Assembly (NCBI GenBank): GCA_963693315.1
Contig: OY856187.1
Span: forward strand, 74,903,394 to 74,967,393
Source: Diogma glabrata
Lineage: Eukaryota > Arthropoda > Insecta > Diptera > Cylindrotomidae
Direction of reading: 5' to 3'
Length of the DNA stretch: 64,000 bases
Of this stretch, positions 61,632 to 64,000 are shown piece by piece (the stretch's first letter is position 1; the number at the start of each line of letters is the position of its first letter). The position numbers and the translations under genes were made by a program. The notes below the pieces were generated by a model that saw only the letters and a list, made by a program, of their open reading frames with translations, had not been told where the DNA came from and made no database searches.

Positions 61632-62205
61632 TCATTGTCTTATTACACATGATGTTTGTTTATTTTTCATTGTATCAGCAACATAAAGCTTATCACGACA
61701 TATAAAATTCTGTTCGGTTAAACAATTTGCATCAACCCATCCATGTTTATAGGGTACAAATAACAATAAGCAATCTTCTTTGTTGTCACTGTTAGTTGGT
61801 TCACCGGGATACCATGCTTTATATAACATTGGATGTCCTGTTGTTTGCCAATAATATTCTCCTTCGGATCCAAGTTCAATTCCACTAGTCCATATATTAA
61901 AGTCAGCAATGGTTCTATTACCATCAAACATTGTTATTATTTGAATAATTCTATTATTCTCTTCCTCGTTTGGAATATCTATTAGACTCATCCCATGATA
62001 GGTACAAAAACGTTGTGCTCCATACCAGTTTTTCTGTAACAAAATTTAAATTTGTTTAAACCAAATTTTTTTGCCGTACAAAATTCTTTAGTACCTTTAA
62101 AGGATAGCTGAGATAGTATTTATATCCATCAATTTCATAAATCTTGGCTGTAACTGTGAGCACATATATGGTGATCAATTGAATTAAAACGTGAATCAGC
62201 TTCAT
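61632..62205 (-). CDS. Secreted C-type lectin (two exons)
   Basis: Exon 1 is 62095-62205 and exon 2 is 61632-62033; the 61-bp intron has GT (GTACTA) and TTACAG ends and joins complete codons. The product is 170 aa. Residues 1-20 (MKLIHVLIQLITIYVLTVTA) form a signal peptide, and the rest is a single C-type lectin domain. It has the four canonical cysteines (47, 125, 141, 149), WTSG at 85-88, a YYW at 97-99, WYPGEPTN at 111-118 and GWVDANC at 135-141. The calcium/sugar site reads EPT where mannose-type lectins have EPN, and WVD for WND, so binding may be altered or calcium-independent. An extra cysteine (166) lies in a short tail. Such proteins act outside the cell, in insects often in recognition of microbes or in fluids; the role here is inferred from family only. 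No nearby paralogue is present. Confidence 0.93.
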
Positions 62206-62244
62206 AATTTAGAAAAATATTATAAATTTAGTCGAGATGAGCTT

Positions 62245-62290
62245 GAAAACAACTGTGGGATTCTTTTTGGTGTTGGTTGAATTTATATCA
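62245..62290 (-). promoter_or_regulatory. Putative core promoter of the lectin gene
   Basis: On the minus strand TGATATAAAT (62281-62290) contains TATAAA, and 33 bp downstream lies ACAGTT with its A at 62254, close to the arthropod initiator TCAGTT. The spacing fits a TATA/Inr promoter and would give a 5' UTR of about 49 nt before the ATG at 62205. Confidence 0.4.
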
Positions 62291-62358
62291 TATTGGTTAT
62301 TGAATAAATATTGAAACTTGTTTTTGTTAGTGTTTTTAAAAGATAATAAAAACAACAG

Positions 62359-62682
62359 CAGCCAAATTCTGTAACTGTGAAGTGGTGAAGTGATAAATTT
62401 TTTAATGTAAAGTAACGAAGAAATTTTTAACACTTCACCGCTTCACAGTTACAGAATTTGGCTGCAGCAGCCGAATTCTGTAATTGTGAAGCGGTGAAGT
62501 GATAAGTTTTTTAATGAAAAGAAACGAAGAAATTTTTATCACTTCACCGCTTCACAGTTACAGAATTTGGCTGCAGCAGCCAAATTCTGTAACTGTGAAG
62601 CGGTGAAGTGTTAAAAATTTCTTCGTTTCCTTACATTAAAAAACTTATCACTTCACCACTTCACAGTTATAGAATTTGGCTG
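62359..62682. mobile_element. Three tandem 106-bp hairpin elements with CAG spacers
   Basis: Units 62359-62464, 62468-62573 and 62577-62682 each have ~35-bp inverted arms, CAGCCAAATTCTGTAACTGT... mirrored by ...ACAGTTACAGAATTTGGCTG, around a ~38-bp loop. The trinucleotide CAG lies before, between and after them (four copies), as a 3-bp target duplication would. The loop of the third unit is inverted relative to the first two. The array starts about 70 bp upstream of the putative lectin TATA box. No coding. Confidence 0.92.
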
Positions 62683-63078
62683 CAGGTCGCCGATTTTAAG
62701 GACTTTAAAAATGTACATTTTATGCTCCATATCTTACATTTGATTATGACGTTTTAGTACCCTAAGCTCTTTTTGCAGTCTGAACGACTGAAGAGATTAC
62801 GAAAATAGAATAGACTTGCGATCACTTTGGCTAAACACTAAAATATAGAAAATATGTAACCTCAATTAAGTTTGATGAAAAAATAATTTTTAAGGAACAA
62901 AGAAGAAATTCATTCTTGAAATTAAAATTTATTTTAATTAAATAAAACAGACAGTCTTTTCTATAAATATTTTTTCTCTAATAAATTGGTTAAATTATTT
63001 TTTGTAACACATGCATAAAAAATATTCAATTTTGTACTAGAATAGAATAAAAGAAAAAACTACTTTTCCGCACATATG
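62683..63078. other. AT-rich non-coding stretch
   Basis: Nothing recognisable between the hairpin array and the next inverted-repeat element. Confidence 0.5.
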
Positions 63079-63655
63079 AATAGTATATTTCATTACTAGT
63101 CCGGAAATAAAGATTTTTCCGTGCGCGCCTGACAAATTCTCGGGAAGTCATGCAAGCACGGAAAAATCTATTTCCGGACGTGTAATGAACGATACTTTTT
63201 ATTATACTTATCTGAAAACAATGCAAAAAAGAAAAAGAAGTAAATTTAGAACATTTTATTTTCAAAGTAATCATAATACATCGTAGTAGTACCAAACATG
63301 ATTAACATTTTTATAGCAACGATATATTTATTATCGGCATTGTTTTATTTTCTGTCAGTTTAATTCATTTTATTTTTAAAAAATGTACTTAAAATGTGCT
63401 TAATAAATGTTACTATTAATACCAACGATCGCTAAATATACTATTTACGTTGTTGTTGTTTTCAGAAAAGTGTTATAAATAAATAATTGTTTTTTCTTGT
63501 AATTAATTTCAATTGTATTTTTTTATTTAGCGCACGGAAAAAAACTAGGAGATCGGGAAAAATTTTCCGTGCGCTGTTCTGAAAATGCTATCTTAACGTT
63601 TTTTAAAACCAGATGAAAACAAGGCGTTTTCAGATAAGTATAATAAAAAATATTT
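63079..63655. mobile_element. Nested inverted-repeat element with two hairpins
   Basis: 63079-63202 is an imperfect palindrome with TCATTAC, GTCCGGAAATA and GATTTTTCCGTGC arms. 63529-63575 is a second hairpin with AGCGCACGGAAAA / TTTTCCGTGCGCT arms, sharing the TTTTCCGTGCGC core. Bracketing the interval, TTTATTATACTTATCTGAAA (about 63198) is mirrored by TTTCAGATAAGTATAATAAA (about 63628). Minus-strand open frames here are by-products of the repeats. Confidence 0.7.
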
Positions 63656-64000
63656 TGTAAGCCTGGCACGTACGCCACCTGCATGTGAGAATTGTAGTTA
63701 AATCTATCCATATATCTTTCTATATATAATATTTTTATAGCACTAAAATATCAAAACAATAATTTAAATAACTTACCATATAGTAAAAACAACTTAAACA
63801 CATTGCATCATTTGAATTGCAAGAAAAAACAATTAATTTAGGTTTTCAGTTAGTTGGATTACTATGTGTTTTATTAGTTGGATTCTTATGTTTATTTTTT
63901 CGAGCTAGTATAATTTACAACTATTACAACGAAGATGGCGCACTTTAATTATTTAAAAATTTTAAATTTGTTTATAACTTTGTTAAATAAATGATAAAAT
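63656..64000. other. AT-rich non-coding end of window
   Basis: No feature recognised. Confidence 0.5.

Overview
The window is strongly AT-rich eukaryotic DNA with short introns, poly(A)-tailed retroposons and transposon families typical of arthropods. The one convincing host gene is a secreted C-type lectin split by a 61-bp intron, the compact form common in insects. I infer an insect genome, most likely a fly (Diptera); the species cannot be read from the sequence. No rRNA gene, intact tRNA gene, CRISPR array or bacterial-type operon is present.

Nearly everything recognisable is mobile DNA, much of it nested. 0-12 kb: a dispersed repeat, a 101-bp higher-order minisatellite, a decayed jockey/CR1-type LINE (endonuclease and reverse transcriptase traces), a dispersed repeat that recurs at 31.7-34.6 kb, a 1.37-kb near-perfect palindrome and a LINE 3' fragment. 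12-19 kb: palindromic miniature elements, then a decayed LTR-retrotransposon gag. 19.2-23.3 kb: a foldback-like element with long inverted arms and tandem ~326-bp units on one side; its core holds a tRNA-Tyr 3' half. 25-31 kb: tandem repeats, then a decayed Ty3/gypsy-type pol on the minus strand. 31.9-34.2 kb: a hAT-like element with a perfect 8-bp target duplication, carrying a smaller inverted-repeat element.

37.8-44.5 kb is a hAT element with a perfect 8-bp target duplication (ttgaaacc). It has been invaded by a 3.15-kb transposon with ~300-bp terminal inverted repeats (TIRs), whose transposase frame was in turn broken by a 689-bp poly(A)-tailed retroposon: three layers of insertion. 52.6-58.4 kb is a candidate large TIR element with a spliced but decayed minus-strand gene pair of unnamed family, invaded by a young 5'-truncated LINE with an A30 tail.

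61.6-62.3 kb holds the lectin gene with TATA/Inr-like signals and a poly(A) signal. Just upstream sit three 106-bp hairpins in tandem, separated by CAG trinucleotides. The transposon genes do not form a common pathway; the layout is a record of successive insertions around one small secreted-protein gene.
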